In this document: positions 13,801 to 25,565 of the stretch, in pieces
Layout: every line of letters starts with the position of its first letter
Numbering within the stretch: the stretch's first letter is position 1
Assembly (NCBI GenBank): GCA_037893225.1
Contig: JAZGUH010000123.1
Coordinates: 2,091,001-2,155,000, forward strand
Reading direction: 5' to 3'
Source of the DNA: Hippasteria phrygiana
Taxonomy: Eukaryota > Echinodermata > Asteroidea > Valvatida > Goniasteridae
Length of the DNA: 64,000 nucleotides
Notes under the pieces: generated by a model
Database searches by the model: none
The model's input: the letters and a program-made list of their open reading frames with translations, nothing else
Told to the model about the DNA's origin: nothing
Program-made: the position numbers and the translations under genes

Positions 13801-14040
13801 GGGGCCAATTTCATAAAGCTGTTAAGCACAAAAATCTGCTTAGCATGAAAATGTCTTGCTTAGTAAAAACAGGTTACCAGCCAAAAGTCCATGTAATTTT
13901 CATGCTAAGCAAACAACAGCTGAATGCCAGTCAAAAGCAATATTCCACACATGGAAATCTGGTTGTAATCCAGTTTTTATCAAGAAAGCATTTGCATGCT
14001 AAGCTAATTTTTGTGCTTAACAGCTTTATGAAATTGGCCC
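13801..14040. mobile_element. GGGGCCAATTTCATAAAGC palindromic MITE, copy 1
   Basis: GGGGCCAATTTCATAAAGCT at the left and AGCTTTATGAAATTGGCCC at the right, with TTAAGCACAAAAAT subterminal inverted. The interior has repeated CTTAGCATG/CATGCTAAG words. Two more copies are in the window. Confidence 0.85.
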
Positions 14041-14199
14041 TAGTGCATCATCTCCTTATTTAAGCGCTATCATGTGTGACTTGTTATTGAAATGAGCAGA
14101 AGTACACTTTTGCAAGAGCAAGTTGTCGTAAATGCCAACTCTCAGGGAAATTTCTAGCCCCGATTTATACAAACTGCTCACAAAGGAATCGATACGTAC

Positions 14200-14298
14200 C
14201 ACTGGTTCAGACTGGCACTTGAAGACATAGCACATGTAGCTGGATGAGGACGTCCTCTCGCGGCAAATGAAGCCGAAGAACTCTGGCTGTTTGATGCC
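14200..14298 (-). CDS. TBC1D1/TBC1D4: TBC1D1/TBC1D4-like Rab-GAP, coding exon 3 (PTB2)
   Basis: A 99-bp exon (33 codons, phase 0 at both ends) encoding GIKQPEFFGFICRERTSS followed by YMCYVFKCQSEPV. This matches the vertebrate PTB2 segment G-I-R/K-H-V-D-H-F-G-F-I-C-R-E ... Y-V-F-Q-C, in the same order after 'CSQ'. The acceptor is TTTTGCTGCAG|GGC and the donor CCAGTG|GTACGT. The next exon (expected to start near 'D-E-V/I-M-x-T-L-K-Q-A-F') was not found between here and base 1, so the following intron exceeds 14 kb. The catalytic TBC domain is therefore outside this window. Confidence 0.9.
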
Positions 14299-14901
14299 CT
14301 GCAGCAAAAGGGAGAGAAAAAAAATACTGTATTCTTATTTACAAGATAATGTAATTTGGAGACATTTGGTATTAGATCTTACCTTCTTTCCTTTCGCAAA
14401 AATTTTCCTATCTTATTTAAAAGATGGCGCATGAAATTTCAGCCGGAAGAGTACAGTGAACTCTACTCCGACCTACATGTGGAGTTGTTGTGATCCATAT
14501 CTTAGATTGACATGGATCAAATGAAGTAGCTTTCAGGGAAAAGTGTTTTCCGAAACCATGTTTTGGATCATTCTAAAGAATAGCAAACTTTTTACAATGG
14601 TCTTGGAGAAGGTTCTATATTGAATAGCTTGGTTAGAATCCACTTCTAACCAACATGTCTTCAAAATCTGTTGATGGGTTGCAGTGGGAGAATTAAACAA
14701 CAACTGACAACATAATTAAATTTGCTTCATCTTTGCATTCACGTGAAGTACGACTCGGGCTGAGAGTGACCAGTCACCACAAAATTTGAAAGTACAGGCT
14801 AAAAGCTTTAATTTGATATATTGTGTATTGTGGTATCTCATTCCTTTTCCCCCATACAACCTTTAAAGTTATCAGAGTCTTGACCCCTTGTTTTAAGAAC
14901 A

Positions 14902-15130
14902 TTAACCCTAACCCCCTAGGCATTTTTACTAGGAGGCTTCCTCAACCTGTCAAAATCCAACACTGTGCAGTATACCTATGGCACATTCTTTGAACTTGGA
15001 CAAATCGGAGCACCATAGCGTCATGTAGGGCCTAAAGTAATAGTGCCAAGGCCCTGCAGTCCTGAACCCATCAAAATTAGACAAAACCTGCTGTTGGAGT
15101 TTGTAAGGCTTGGGGTAGTTAGGGTTTTAA
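14902..15130. mobile_element. TTAA element family J, copy 2
   Basis: Reverse orientation: TTAACCCTAACCCCCTAGGC to GGGTAGTTAGGGTTTTAA, with the same interior words as copy 1 in inverse (CCTGTCAAAATCCAACACTG). Confidence 0.82.
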
Positions 15131-15528
15131 GCTTAAAATTTGTGATCTGTGCAGTGCACACTTTAACCAGAGTTCAAAAAAGAAATCCTTCCCCCAAAAA
15201 AACATTTTGAGGGGGGCAGTTTAAAAACTTTGGGATATGATAGAACAGGATTTTTCAAATATATACAGATGTTAAAATCCCAAAATTGACTTTTCAGTGA
15301 AAAATTGTTGATTCTGCTTGTAATTCAGAAAGCCATAGTGTGACTTTAAGCTCATTTTGTGCTGACAGGTCACATATTCTTTTGACAAAGAGTTCCTTTT
15401 ATTTCTAAACAAATATAGTGCCCTTCCACGACTATATTTGAAACATCTTAAAACCATGAGGGACCTTGCTTTAGTAAAATCATCTTCCCAACCTCATTTT
15501 ACATAGCAAGGGTTTTTGTGCTTTGCCT

Positions 15529-15788
15529 TTAACCATTTGAAGACAGATGACGTCTATACACATCAAAACAAAATGACCACCTGGCCGGATGATGTCTATA
15601 CACGTCATTCTCTGCATTTCCAATCCATTGTTGGATTATTGTGTATGTTACGCTTGGCTGCACAAGCCTCTTGTGTCCGTTTTTCTTGGCTGCACCATGG
15701 AGGAAGGAAAACATGGCTGCGTAATTACGCAGTGCATCCGTTAGACGGCACCCCGGCACCTCATTATAAATAACCGGCTTCAAATGAA
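15529..15788. repeat. Family E repeat, copy 3
   Basis: Reverse orientation: starts TTAACCATTTGAAGACAGAT, contains GATGACGTCTATACACAT twice in variant form, and the core TTGGCTGCACAAGCCTCTTG. The right edge near TCATTATAAATAACCGG is degenerate. Confidence 0.75.
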
Positions 15789-15985
15789 ACTTCAAATGTA
15801 CTTCCCATAAAAATAAGCATCATGCTCATATTGTGGTAGGGCAAGTGGAAATATTAAAATGTACTGTATGATTCTTTTAAATTAATGGAACTTTTTGCTT
15901 CATAGCTGATTGCAATACTGAAATTTGTTTTACAAGTTTTACACTGTAATTCTAAAAACACAAATTTATCTCTTCGCTTATAATA

Positions 15986-16254
15986 GGGTCTTTCTATAAA
16001 TAAGGGGTCCAATTTTGGTGTCCCTGTTACATCCGACATGTATGGGTTTTTGCGATTCAGGACACATTCTTTAATGCCTTCTACATGTGTATCTCCAAGG
16101 GTACATGTAGTTAAAAGCAAAGTACCTGGCACACAAGTAAAAAAATACTGTGAAGTCAATTGTAATGATACTTGATGGGAAATTACACAGGTCAGGTGTA
16201 ACAGGGACACCAAAACATGTCACACTTTTGGACCCCAAATTTATAGAATGACCC
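15986..16254. mobile_element. GGTCATTCCAT palindromic MITE, copy 2 (unfilled)
   Basis: Starts GGGTCTTTCTATAAATAAGG and ends CCCCAAATTTATAGAATGACC C, with GGTGTCCCTGTTAC near both ends. It is flanked by AATA on both sides. It is the reverse-oriented relative of 48918-49531 and preserves the empty TTAA site of the nested element. Confidence 0.82.
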
Positions 16255-17124
16255 AATATGGCAGAATTTAATCAAAGAGAGATTTTGTTTTTTCATTTGA
16301 AATCCAGTTTCAAGTATTGACTGTGTCGTGAAGCTGAGGTACCGCATGCGAGATGAATTCTTGATTTCAATAAGCTGTCTGTACTTGCTTGCCGAGGACT
16401 ATACCCTTGGCAAGGAATGGATAGAAATTACCCCCCCACGACAAGATTTATTCATATTGTTGTTGCTAAGTGTCTGCGAAAATGTGCGCGCATCAAAGTG
16501 TGCGATAATAAATTGCTGGTTTATTGGATTTGGGAAGACTTATGCACCGAGTTATGCACGGCAAGCACATGCATGAGCTGTGCATGTCAAGTATTCCCCC
16601 ATTGCAAGGCTGTGGCATACCATACTAATCTCCTGCACATAACCATGCCTTGAGATGCCTAGACATGCAGAGGTACACAACAACATACATTGTGCATAGT
16701 ACATCGATTTTGTTTTCACATGTACACGTATGTATAAACCTGCTTAAATCATAAAAAATAGTATGTTGTTTATACTTGCCAGTGGCGGCGCCAGACTCTA
16801 AAATTTGGGGGTGCAATTGGGGGGCAAGGAAATATTTGTTGGGGGGAAGTCAAAGTACCGTAACCTATTAAGACACAAGCCTAGCAGTAATGTTCGACAT
16901 GTATGCATAGAGTCCAACAACTAAATGGCAACTAAAAGCCTGTGTACGCACACGTACCCATTGTAAATGGTCCGGAAATAAACCACTAGAGCAACTTAGA
17001 TGTAGTCGTTTTTATGAATGAGAAATGTATCAAACCGTAGAATGGTGTAAAACAAATGTATAACAAATGTACAAAGACGTTGGCTGCACACTATCTAGGG
17101 CTGTATAAATGTACAGGTTCTGTA

Positions 17125-17330
17125 TATATCTCCGAGGACAAGAGGAGAAAGGAAATACATAGAAACCTTTCAGTCCTCGCACGTCAAGTCTTTTGTTGAA
17201 ATCGGTCCTCGCAAGTAGAAGTAAGTACATGCTTAGTCTATGGGGTTGGGTTATATTAAAGGAACAATAGGAAATACAAAGCATTGTCCTCGCACATATT
17301 GGAAAAGTACGACCATGTGCATGCGTGGCG
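17125..17330. repeat. Interspersed repeat family F (three copies)
   Basis: Shared words are GTCTTTTGTTGAAATCGGTC, CTTAGTCTATGGGGTTGGG and AAGCATTGTCCTCG. Other copies at 21741-21910 and 27725-28080 (the last split by a TTAA insertion). No TIRs recognised. Confidence 0.75.
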
Positions 17331-18722
17331 TGTTTTTTGTCTTCCAAAGTACCAATGTTTATAATGCTTTCATTGGCCCAAAATGTGTTCACAAAACCGA
17401 TGATTCACTGTCTATCTTCAACTTGTTATGAATCTTAACAGAGAAGAACATAATTAATCTATTTTTAGATAAAGTGTTGGGGTAAAACTGGGGGAGGGGG
17501 GGAAAATGGGATGGGGGAGGAAGGAAACAACTTGGGGAGAAAATTTCCCTCCCCCCCCCCCCCCCCCCCCAGACCACCACCACTGACACTTGCACTGTGA
17601 AGTTAACTCTGTGCATGTATTAAGGTAATATACAACATTTGCAAACATCAAAAAACCAAACAACTGAATTATTATGAAATTTGACTAATAATAGTCTCAA
17701 ATATCCTGTGAAATCATGGCACCTGGTGTGCAGTCATTCTCAAGAAAAGTGAAATGTTTGCATCAATTTCCAATGAATGTCGGTCGACAATCGTTGGAAA
17801 TGGTCTGGTTCCCCGAATTGATAATTCCCCCGACGTCTATAAATTGCTCCGTCTTTTGTCTGGAGTAGGGTCAGCGAACCAGACCAAAAGAAAGTCCTTT
17901 TTCTCTCTTTGTTTTCCCGGCATCTATGCACGCAAAACTTTAATCAAGTCAGTGTTGCTTGATTCAAGTAAAGATGAAAGCGGCCATGATAGGGAGCCAT
18001 CTGTACATGAAAAGTAACATACATGTATTGCTTTGTATGACAGCAAGCATCGGATTGTGTTCAGTCAACCGAGTTGGGGGTTAACAAAGGGACTGTATGT
18101 GTGAAAGCCCACAAACAATGGCGGGCCTGTTGGACCAGAACAGGCCAATAACAAAGGTCAGATTCGTCTATACACATACATACATGTGCATGTACCTTAC
18201 AACTTATCAGTAAAGCAAACTTATGCACGAATTATCTTTAAAGACCATGTCAAAACAGTCGTTTCTGAGGCGAAACAGGATTTCCTCAAAAGCTTCAATT
18301 ACAGGAAACTGTTGGGTACAATAAATGTGGATGGAATTTTCTTGATCTGAGCATTGAAAACCCTCTTAAAGTTTCTTAAACCATTTGATGTCTTTCCCTT
18401 TCCCGTTACGCCTTGCTACATCCCTCTGTTCCTTCTATTGCCCAATTACCACCTCCTATTTACCCTCCCCCTGCCTCCTTTTACCACACTCATTTGTTCT
18501 CCTTCCCCAGCTTCATCCCTCTCATCTCAATCCCTCCCCTCTTTCATCCTTACCCTAACCCTACTCCATTGTTCCTTGCTGTCCCTTCCCCTCTCTGTAC
18601 TCCATTTGATGTTCACCCACTGCCACTTTCCTTTGGTCCTTAATCTCTCTTTTGTGTTTCTCCACCCACCCCCTCTTGCATGCCTGTTCCCTACATGTTT
18701 GTTTCTTGTACACTGTCGTTTG

Positions 18723-18776
18723 CCTTTGAGAAAAAACTTGCTTAAGTTTGAAACGTTAGGCCAGCTAATTTTGTTA
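18723..18776 (+). repeat. TTTGAGAAA..CTTGCTTAAGTTTGAAACGTTAGG repeat, copy 1
   Basis: CTTGCTTAAGTTTGAAACGT followed by TAGGCCAGCTAATTTTGTT is preceded by a 300-bp pyrimidine-rich tract (18390-18710). The inverse occurs at 40322-40377, next to a purine-rich tract. Likely the 3' part of a retroelement (possibly Penelope-like); no protein is visible. Confidence 0.55.
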
Positions 18777-18807
18777 AGTTGAAAACTAATTTTTGAAGTG
18801 AACAAAG

Positions 18808-18850
18808 AAAACTGGCAGGAGCGGGATTCGAACCTGCGATCTCAACTGGA
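18808..18850 (-). repeat. SINE family S tail fragment
   Basis: GTGAACAAAGAAAACTGGCA then GGAGCGGGATTCGAACCTGC is the reverse of a SINE S tail plus B box (GGTTCGAATCC). It is truncated after the B box, with no A box. Confidence 0.65.
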
Positions 18851-19179
18851 GTTTCAACTTGTTAATAACTGAAAGTCTGGAAAGTGAATGAAAATAATCG
18901 ACAGACTTTTTGAATCCATCCTGTAGAAAATGATATGCACACGTGTATTATGGAACACATGCATTTGGTCTCATATGTTGTACTGTATGAAGACCATTCC
19001 AAACATGCACGCAGTAAACAGCATCAAGATATCTACTTTATTTCGTCAAATTTGCAGAGGTACTCACTTTCAAATTGGATAGATTTTTTTGAAAAAGGAT
19101 CACAAGAAGCTTAAAACCTTAACACAAATGTTCATCTACATGAACTGCATGTACTTGCGACTGCTAGCCGTGGTTTGAA

Positions 19180-19300
19180 AAAGACTACCTGGCCGTTTGT
19201 CATCTACAGTCGCATTCTTGAGCATGCTCAATCCATTGTTTGCCTATTGTTTGAATTACGCTTGGCTGCACAAGCCTGTGTTGGCATACCGACTTCCCAT
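19180..19300. repeat. Family E repeat, copy 4 (degenerate)
   Basis: Contains CTCAATCCATTGTTTGCC and ACGCTTGGCTGCACAAGCCT, the reverse-oriented family E core. The ends are worn. A family-J-like repeat starts immediately on the right. Confidence 0.65.
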
Positions 19301-19302
19301 TA

Positions 19303-19570
19303 AAACCCTAACCCCTTGGGTAACTTTACTAGAAAGTATCCTGAATCCGCCAAAATCCACCTATTTTTGTCATGCACAAAAAGTTGGTTTTGGTGACTGC
19401 TCAATATGGAGGTATCCTGAATCCATCAAAATCCTGCAGTACCGCTAGGCTTACAATCCTCAATCCATCAAAATCTCCCAGTTTTCAATATGGAGGTATC
19501 CTGAATCTGCCGAAATCCTCAAAAACAGGGGTATGGATTTTGATGGATTCATGGAGGTTATTAGGGTTAA
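19303..19570. repeat. Telomere-like-ended repeat, ATCCTGAATCCGCC units
   Basis: AAAACCCTAACCCCTTGG at the left, GGTTATTAGGGTTAA at the right. Inside are four variants of TATCCTGAATCCRYCAAAAT. The last part (CAGGGGTATGGATTTTGATG) recurs at 44647. Confidence 0.7.
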
Positions 19571-20084
19571 GGCAGTCTCGCATTGATCGCTGCCTGAATA
19601 ACGTGAATCCTTTCTCATTCTCAAGCATTGATTTCTCCTCCTGGCAATGCTCCATTTCCTGTGACATTTGCATGCAACTGTCTGTCACCTGCAATGCTCT
19701 AATCACAGACCAAACAGCGATTTCTCACCCCCAAGAGATCTGACACTTAATACAAAGCCCCCAATCCAATCATTCCAGATTGATTTGCATCCAACTGTTA
19801 AGGGCTGATGTTAATTATGCCTATGAGGATACAGCATGGCTGGCTGAATGTAGCCAAATAGCTTTACTGTGTCAATATGATGAAGCTGTCAGTGCCTAGG
19901 TTATACAATCAAAACTGTGAATCTAATGGTTCAACAAGGGACTTTTTGTTCATTGCAACCACGTTTAATCATGGAGGTATTAAAAGTACCTCCATGGTTT
20001 AATCAATGTGTCCTTAATCAGTGAGCACTTACTTAGGCATCTGTTTCCAGCTGTTATTGTTGGGGGGGGGGGGGGGGGGGGGGG

Positions 20085-20312
20085 CGGGCTTGTACAGGGT
20101 TGCCAAGAATGGGCTGTGCAGCCAAGCGTAAATGCAAACAATAGGCACCACACTGAATATAGTGGTCCTATTCATCGCACTTGGAGTGCCCCCCCCCCAC
20201 CCAATTCATATGAATGAAAGCTTTGTTTGAAAAAGCTCCATCCACTCATGACACTCCCATACAAGAACAATTATAGTTGAAACATGAATGGATTGAGTAC
20301 AAGTAGGAATGT
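20085..20312. repeat. Family E repeat, copy 5 (broken by poly-G and other DNA)
   Basis: GGGCTGTGCAGCCAAGCGTA then AATGCAAACAATAGGCA, and later AATGGATTGAGTACAAGTAG. The hAT element at 20321 is inserted just to its right. Confidence 0.6.
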
Positions 20313-20804
20313 ACGTCCGATAAGGCTGAAACGATACATCGATATATCGCCATTATCGGTGCATCGCGATACATTCGTTCACGATACGATATATCGATAC
20401 GAATTTTTTATATCGGTACTAATAATAATATTATATTATAATATAGTAAATAACAGCAGCAGCGCGCCGAAACAAAATAGCAAACTACCGCGATGCACGA
20501 GAAGCGCGAAGTGTAAAATTAAAAATGCGAAGAGTTTTTAGTCTCACCTTTCCCGGGCGCACGCGGCCTATACTTCAGGCGACGCGTTCGTGAACATGTA
20601 CTTTTCATCAAGCGTCACTTGAGGGCGCCCTACACAGCGCCAGCGGTAATGAACTGGTACCTTTCTTACCTTGCAGCGTTTTTTATGCTGTAGTCTCTGT
20701 GGGACTACACTGTTTTTGCAATAGCTCCATGTATGCATGATATACATGCGTCTTTTGGTCGGGACATAGCAAATTTTAAAGTTCATTTTTCAGCCACCGC
20801 CGCC

Positions 20805-20982
20805 ATGCATAGTACCAGTGATACTACGGAAGTTGCTGGGATTGAGATTTCCCCACCTCCAGCAAGCTACAGTTCTGCTGTATTGAAACATTTTGGTTTT
20901 CTGATATCAACCGATGGAGAAAAGAAAGTGGACAAAACAAAAACAGTATGCAGGCACTGTTCTGTTGTTATGAAGTACACTG
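20805..20982 (+). CDS. BED zinc-finger ORF of the hAT element, exon 1
   Basis: Starts at an ATG in a strong GCCGCCATGC context and encodes MHSTSDTTEVAGIEISPPPA, then HFGFLISTDGEKKVDKTKT and the zinc-binding C49-R-H-C52. The donor is ACACTG|GTAAAT, phase 1. With exon 2 it makes a 91-residue protein. BED fingers bind DNA at the N-terminus of hAT transposases and of domesticated ZBED proteins. Confidence 0.72.
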
Positions 20983-21518
20983 GTAAATAAATACTTATAT
21001 TAATAAATATAATTTGTAATGCAAATAAATTTCATTTAGTATGAAATTCAACATTAAAAAAGGAAAAATCTAAGGTGGCTAAATCGAAATTTAATTCATT
21101 ATCAGTTGTATGAATTTATAAAATTAATAAAATTAAAAGTTTATATTTTTCCAAGTTTGCTGAAATTAACAAAATACCAGTAACACTTTGTGGACATTTT
21201 ACTTTAATACCAGCATTATTTTTTTCCTTATAGTTATTACAGTTATTTAATGTCAACCACTACAAAATAAAACTCATGATTTTAGGTGGAAATGTGTTAA
21301 TTATTTTAGGAAAACTACATGTAATTAAAAAAACACACAAAATAGGCCTAGGCCAGATTCATATTTTTTGGCAAGGTACAATGTATAAAAGAGCAGGTTT
21401 TAAAGTAAACTTGGTATGCACTAGTATGCAGGTGTTTTGTAAAATACAAAATTATTTTTGTAATATTCCCCTTGAAACTAAATCAAAGAAAATACCTTCT
21501 TTGTCATGTATCCTGCAG

Positions 21519-21616
21519 GCCAAACTACCAACATGTCAACACATATACAGAGACACCACCCACTTGGCTCAAAACTTACACCTGCCAAGTCCAGTGTTAG
21601 TGTTGGTTATTATTAG
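21519..21616 (+). CDS. BED zinc-finger ORF of the hAT element, exon 2
   Basis: The acceptor is GTATCCTGCAG|GCCAAAC. In phase with exon 1, the frame reads QTTNMSTHIQRHHPLGSKLT and stops at TAG 21614-21616 after VGYY. H68 and H72/H73 complete the Cys-Cys-His-His BED finger begun in exon 1. The protein ends about 18 residues after the finger, so the RNase-H-like catalytic domain is absent. Splicing is inferred from the finger completing exactly across the junction. Confidence 0.65.
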
Positions 21617-22689
21617 TTCATCTGTTATGATTTTATAGATTTTTTTTAAACCAAGATATATCGCGATATATATCGTATCGTTTGCATGTATCGTGATACG
21701 TATCGTATCGTGACATAGGCGTATCGTTTCAGCCTTAACGTCCGATAGAAAATACAAAGGAACCTTTCAAGTCCTCGCAAGTCAGTCTTTTGTTGAAATT
21801 GGTCCTCGGAAGTAAACATACGTGCTTAGTCTATGGGGTTTGGTTATATTAAAGGAAACACAAAGCATTGTCCTCGGAAGTATTGGGAAAGTACGACTAT
21901 ATGCACACTAGATGTCAAGCGGACAGGTGGTCTTTTTCAAAACGCAGCTTATGGCTGTCGTCCAAGAAATTGAAGCTGCTATTTTTGTGAATTGTTTATT
22001 TGTCAGATAAGTTAGGAGCTTTCCAATAAGACATACAGAAACAAATCAACTAACGATAAGTAACAAATTGAATGTTTCAAATTTTGAAGACCGAATAGAT
22101 TGTAGTGTCTTCTTGTTAAATTTCAAAAGAAATCGGGGCCTAGCGATTGCCAGTTATACACTAAACGCGCAATGACACAAGTTTTTAATGCCCGGATCAG
22201 AGTCCTGATGGCTAATCCTTAACAAATCAGCATCACAAAATTCACAATTACCCTATACTGACAGGTGTTTATTTACATTTCAAGGGTGGAAAAAAAATTG
22301 AGGAAGAGTGTGGTATTAAGGTAATTCAAACCTATATCAAGATCAGTTTTCTCAATGCACACGTACATGTACATATGTACATGTACGTTTCATGTGCGTC
22401 AGGTGTATATGGGCAGGTCTAGTATGGCCATTCCTCATCTGATTGAAATTTGCCGGCGATCAATTCCCATTACCGTGCCGCACAATGTGCATACATTTGT
22501 ATCTGCACGTCCTCAAGCGACCAAACTGAGAGTGATCAATGTAACTAAACTAATAATAAAAGACTAAAAGTCTCTGGACTCAAAATCTGAATGCGGCTTT
22601 GGGCACTGACTACAGTCTATTTATATCCACTTGCAAACTTTAATCACAAACTGTAATTGAAAGTAGTATCATTTGCTTTTGCTGTATCT

Positions 22690-23110
22690 TTTAGAAATAA
22701 ATGGATTTGGGGGTTAGTATTTTATAGCGTGCTAGCAAATACTGTAACACTGACCTGTTTAAAGTTTTGTGTGCATAGATGTTTGGAAAACAGAGAGAAA
22801 AAAAATTATGTTCCAGTAGTCTGGTTCCCTGACCCTACTTTAGACAAATCGGAGCAATTTATAGAGCCAGGGAATTATCAGGTCAGGGAACTACATGTAA
22901 ACTATTTCCAATAATTGTTGGCCGACAATCGTTGGAAAACGATATCAATTTCCACTTTTCTTAAAAATGACAGCGCACCAGGTGCCATGATTTCACAGGA
23001 TGCTTGAGAGTGCTATTTACTTACAGTCTAGTACAGTGTTTCGTAATAAATCAGTAGTTCTGTTTTTTTATGTTTGCAAATGTTGTATACATGTACTACC
23101 TTTTAACCAA
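22690..23110. repeat. Interspersed repeat family H (five copies)
   Basis: The reference copy runs from TTTGGGGGTTAGTATTTTAT through CCAGGGAATTATCAGGTCAG to TTTGCAAATGTTGTATAC. Other copies are near 4460-4900, 7080-7560 (reverse), 17630-17960 (reverse) and 25360-25690. The ends are not certain; an internal inverted CCAACGATT/AATCGTTGG pair is seen in several copies. Confidence 0.75.
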
Positions 23111-24324
23111 AGACACCATGGTCAAGTATGCTTACATTATGTACATGATCCGTTTCCAGTCATTATACGAAGCACAATGCATACAGTTACACAAAAAGAT
23201 AGATCAATGTGTACAAGGTGCTCTCTGTGAGTCATGGGTGTGTTTTGTCCCCAAGGTAAAAAAAACGGTACTGCAGGAAAATTAAATGAATCAAATTCTA
23301 ACGAGTCAAAATGAATGAATAAATACATACAGACCTTGTTCTGTTTTTTTCACCGACTATCCCCCAGGGCTAGCTAATATACATTTCTCTGGACCACATG
23401 CAGTTTCACTAGCCCGCTATTTTAGGGCACTAATTTTGTGAAGAAAAACAAGGAACTCCTTGTCAAAGGAGCAGAAGAACACTAAAAACCACATGTCCAT
23501 GGGCAAAAAAAAAAAATACAAAATAATAAACTTTTGCCGACATTAGCATCATCCCATCTGGACGCCTTCCAATATGTCCATTTTCATAATTCATTTTTTA
23601 AGGGGCAGAAACTCCTTATACTGCTTTATTCATTTTCTATAAATCAATACATCCTATCACAGTTTCAGAACCAGGTGCGAGATTGGCCAACACTGAAAAA
23701 TCCATGAAATCTGCAGTGTTTGGGGGGTCGATCGCTGAGGACCCCAGAGCAACATAGGGTCTATGGTTTGAATTTGCCTAAAGGCACCCCTCAAAATACC
23801 CATTTCTATTAGTCTAGATTCCACTTTTACAGTTGAAAACACCTTTAGGGTAACACCTCAGGAATTCCAGATTTCAAAGGAGATTTTTTTTAAATTCTGA
23901 AATCAGTAACAATCCTGATAAACAATTCTGAAATCAGTAGAAATCCGAATAAAAAAAATCCTGAAATCGGGTAAATAGCTGGTTTTTCACTAGCCTGCCA
24001 GACAACCTTTCTGCAAGTTTGACTAGCCCGCATCAGTTCCAACTTTTGTTTTTATGCCGGGCTACTAACTAATTTACTAAATCAAGCCATGTATAATGTG
24101 CACCTTGAACAACAAAATGGAACGTCTGAATACAGCTTTGAAAACAAAGATTTGTCAATGATTTCAAGTACCAGCAATATTTGTCTGAAGTGGTAACATA
24201 ATAAACAGATTATTCTGGGCAGATAGCCAACCTGCTTCCTTGTAAAAACCTTTCCCCAGTTTATTGACACACCTCGTCTGTAAAAAAGGAAGTCGCACAA
24301 TCAACCAACAATTGGTTACTGAAG

Positions 24325-24745
24325 CCTGTCCGCATTGGACTTTTTTTGGTTAAAACGTACGGAGACTGTCGTCAACTTGTTTCAAATTAAGTCCAGTGCG
24401 GACAGCCGGTAAACTTTCCAAATTGTCAAGTGTTGATCGTCGGTTGTCTGTTGATCCCGCCACAGCGGCAACTTTTACAAGGCCAACAACCGTGTAGCGG
24501 AAAAGAGTTACGTGGCAGTTTTACGTCGCTGAAAAGTCCAGTGCGGACAGCCACTATAATGTAAAACATGCATTTTGATCATGTGCTTTCCGTGCTTGGC
24601 CACTGCAAAGATAACATGGCAAAGGACTTTCTGTGAGCCGTGCACGTCCAAGTACGGACGTACAGAAGAATAACCACAGTGGAATGTTAACAATCACGCA
24701 CGGTAACTTTTGACAATAGTATAGTCCAATGCGAACGCGGCTTAA
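24325..24745. repeat. GTCCGCATTGGACT-type inverted-repeat element
   Basis: AGCCTGTCCGCATTGGACT at the left and AGTATAGTCCAATGCGAACG at the right. GTCCAGTGCGGACAGCC appears twice inside. Several internal hairpins; no coding capacity. Confidence 0.6.
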
Positions 24746-25401
24746 GCTCTCTTATTTTTTTTTTACGAGCCAAAGACATGGGAATACACAACAGAATTGC
24801 TCATGTATTTCATGTGATTAACTTCACCTTTATAGGGAGTTGGCAATATTGTGGCCGTTGAACGCCTTGCAAACAAAAAATCAAGACTACAAACATATGA
24901 AATATAATTATTCACAGAGTAATTTGCCGAATTGAAAGCAATTTTTCTTCTCAGTTGATAGAGCGCTGGGTAACTGATTCATGTGTAATATCAAATAATT
25001 GTTCACATCATGATTTTTTTAAGTTGTTGCTCATAATGAGGCAATCAAAAAGGTAGACTGACTACCCAAGATTGTTGCTGTGCACAGTAGGCAACTGCAT
25101 TCAAAAGTTTGCACCAAATCCATATGATTATGCATGGAGGAAGGCCTTTTAAATCATGACCTTTATTGATATACGGAGAACTTACACTCTAAAAACTGCA
25201 AGAAAGAGAACAGCTGCATGTATAAATTGTAGGGCCTACATGTACATTTACATGGACATAACATGTATACTTTCGTCTGCAACTGTACAAACAGATAATG
25301 TACTGCATTGCATCAGTTCATGATACAAGTACTTGAGCAAATAAGATCAATCGACAACCTGTAGAGTCAGGGAATTATCAGGTCGGGGAACTACATGTAG
25401 A

Positions 25402-25565
25402 CAGGAAGTTGTGGGTTCGAATCCCACCCGAGTAAGCCTGTGAATTTTTTCACACAGGCTCTCGGAAAGCAATGAGTATAAAGTGCTTCATATATTACGT
25501 CGGGACAGGGCAAAAGAGAAAACATCTCTGTTCTAATTTACATCATCCCCCGACGCAAACATTCC
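25402..25565 (+). mobile_element. tRNA-derived SINE family T, copy 2 (5'-truncated)
   Basis: B box GGTTCGAATCCCACC, then AAGCCTGTGAATTTTTTCAC, AGGCTCTCGG and AGTGCTTCATATATTACG. It interrupts a family H repeat, which resumes at ACTTCCAACGATTGACAGCC. Confidence 0.78.

Larger units (their letters stand above)
1..14199. other. Rab-GAP intron 3 (incomplete) with repeats
   Basis: No coding exon was recognised. It holds repeats listed separately (880, 1340, 1703, 3980, 4582, 6794, 9078, 10122, 10384, 13134, 13801) and family H copies near 4.5 and 7.1-7.5 kb. The remaining AT-rich stretches show nothing I can identify. Confidence 0.7.
20321..21737. mobile_element. hAT-type DNA transposon, 1.4 kb, with BED-finger gene
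   Basis: The terminal repeats begin TAAGGCTGAAACGATAC at the left and end GTATCGTTTCAGCCTTA at the right. They continue into subterminal CGATAYATCG-type repeats. The element is flanked by perfect 8-bp duplications ACGTCCGA (20313-20320 and 21738-21745), the hAT signature. Autonomous hAT elements are usually over 2.5 kb with a transposase of about 600 residues. This one keeps only the N-terminal BED finger coding part, so it is probably non-autonomous. It sits inside an older repeat that continues on its right as 'GAAAATACAAAGGAACC'. Confidence 0.9.

Noticed and set aside
18354..18782. A 142-codon Pro/Leu/Ser-rich ORF
   Set aside because: It is the translation of a pyrimidine-rich tract linked to a repeat whose inverse is at 40.2-40.4 kb. 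Low-complexity, not a gene.
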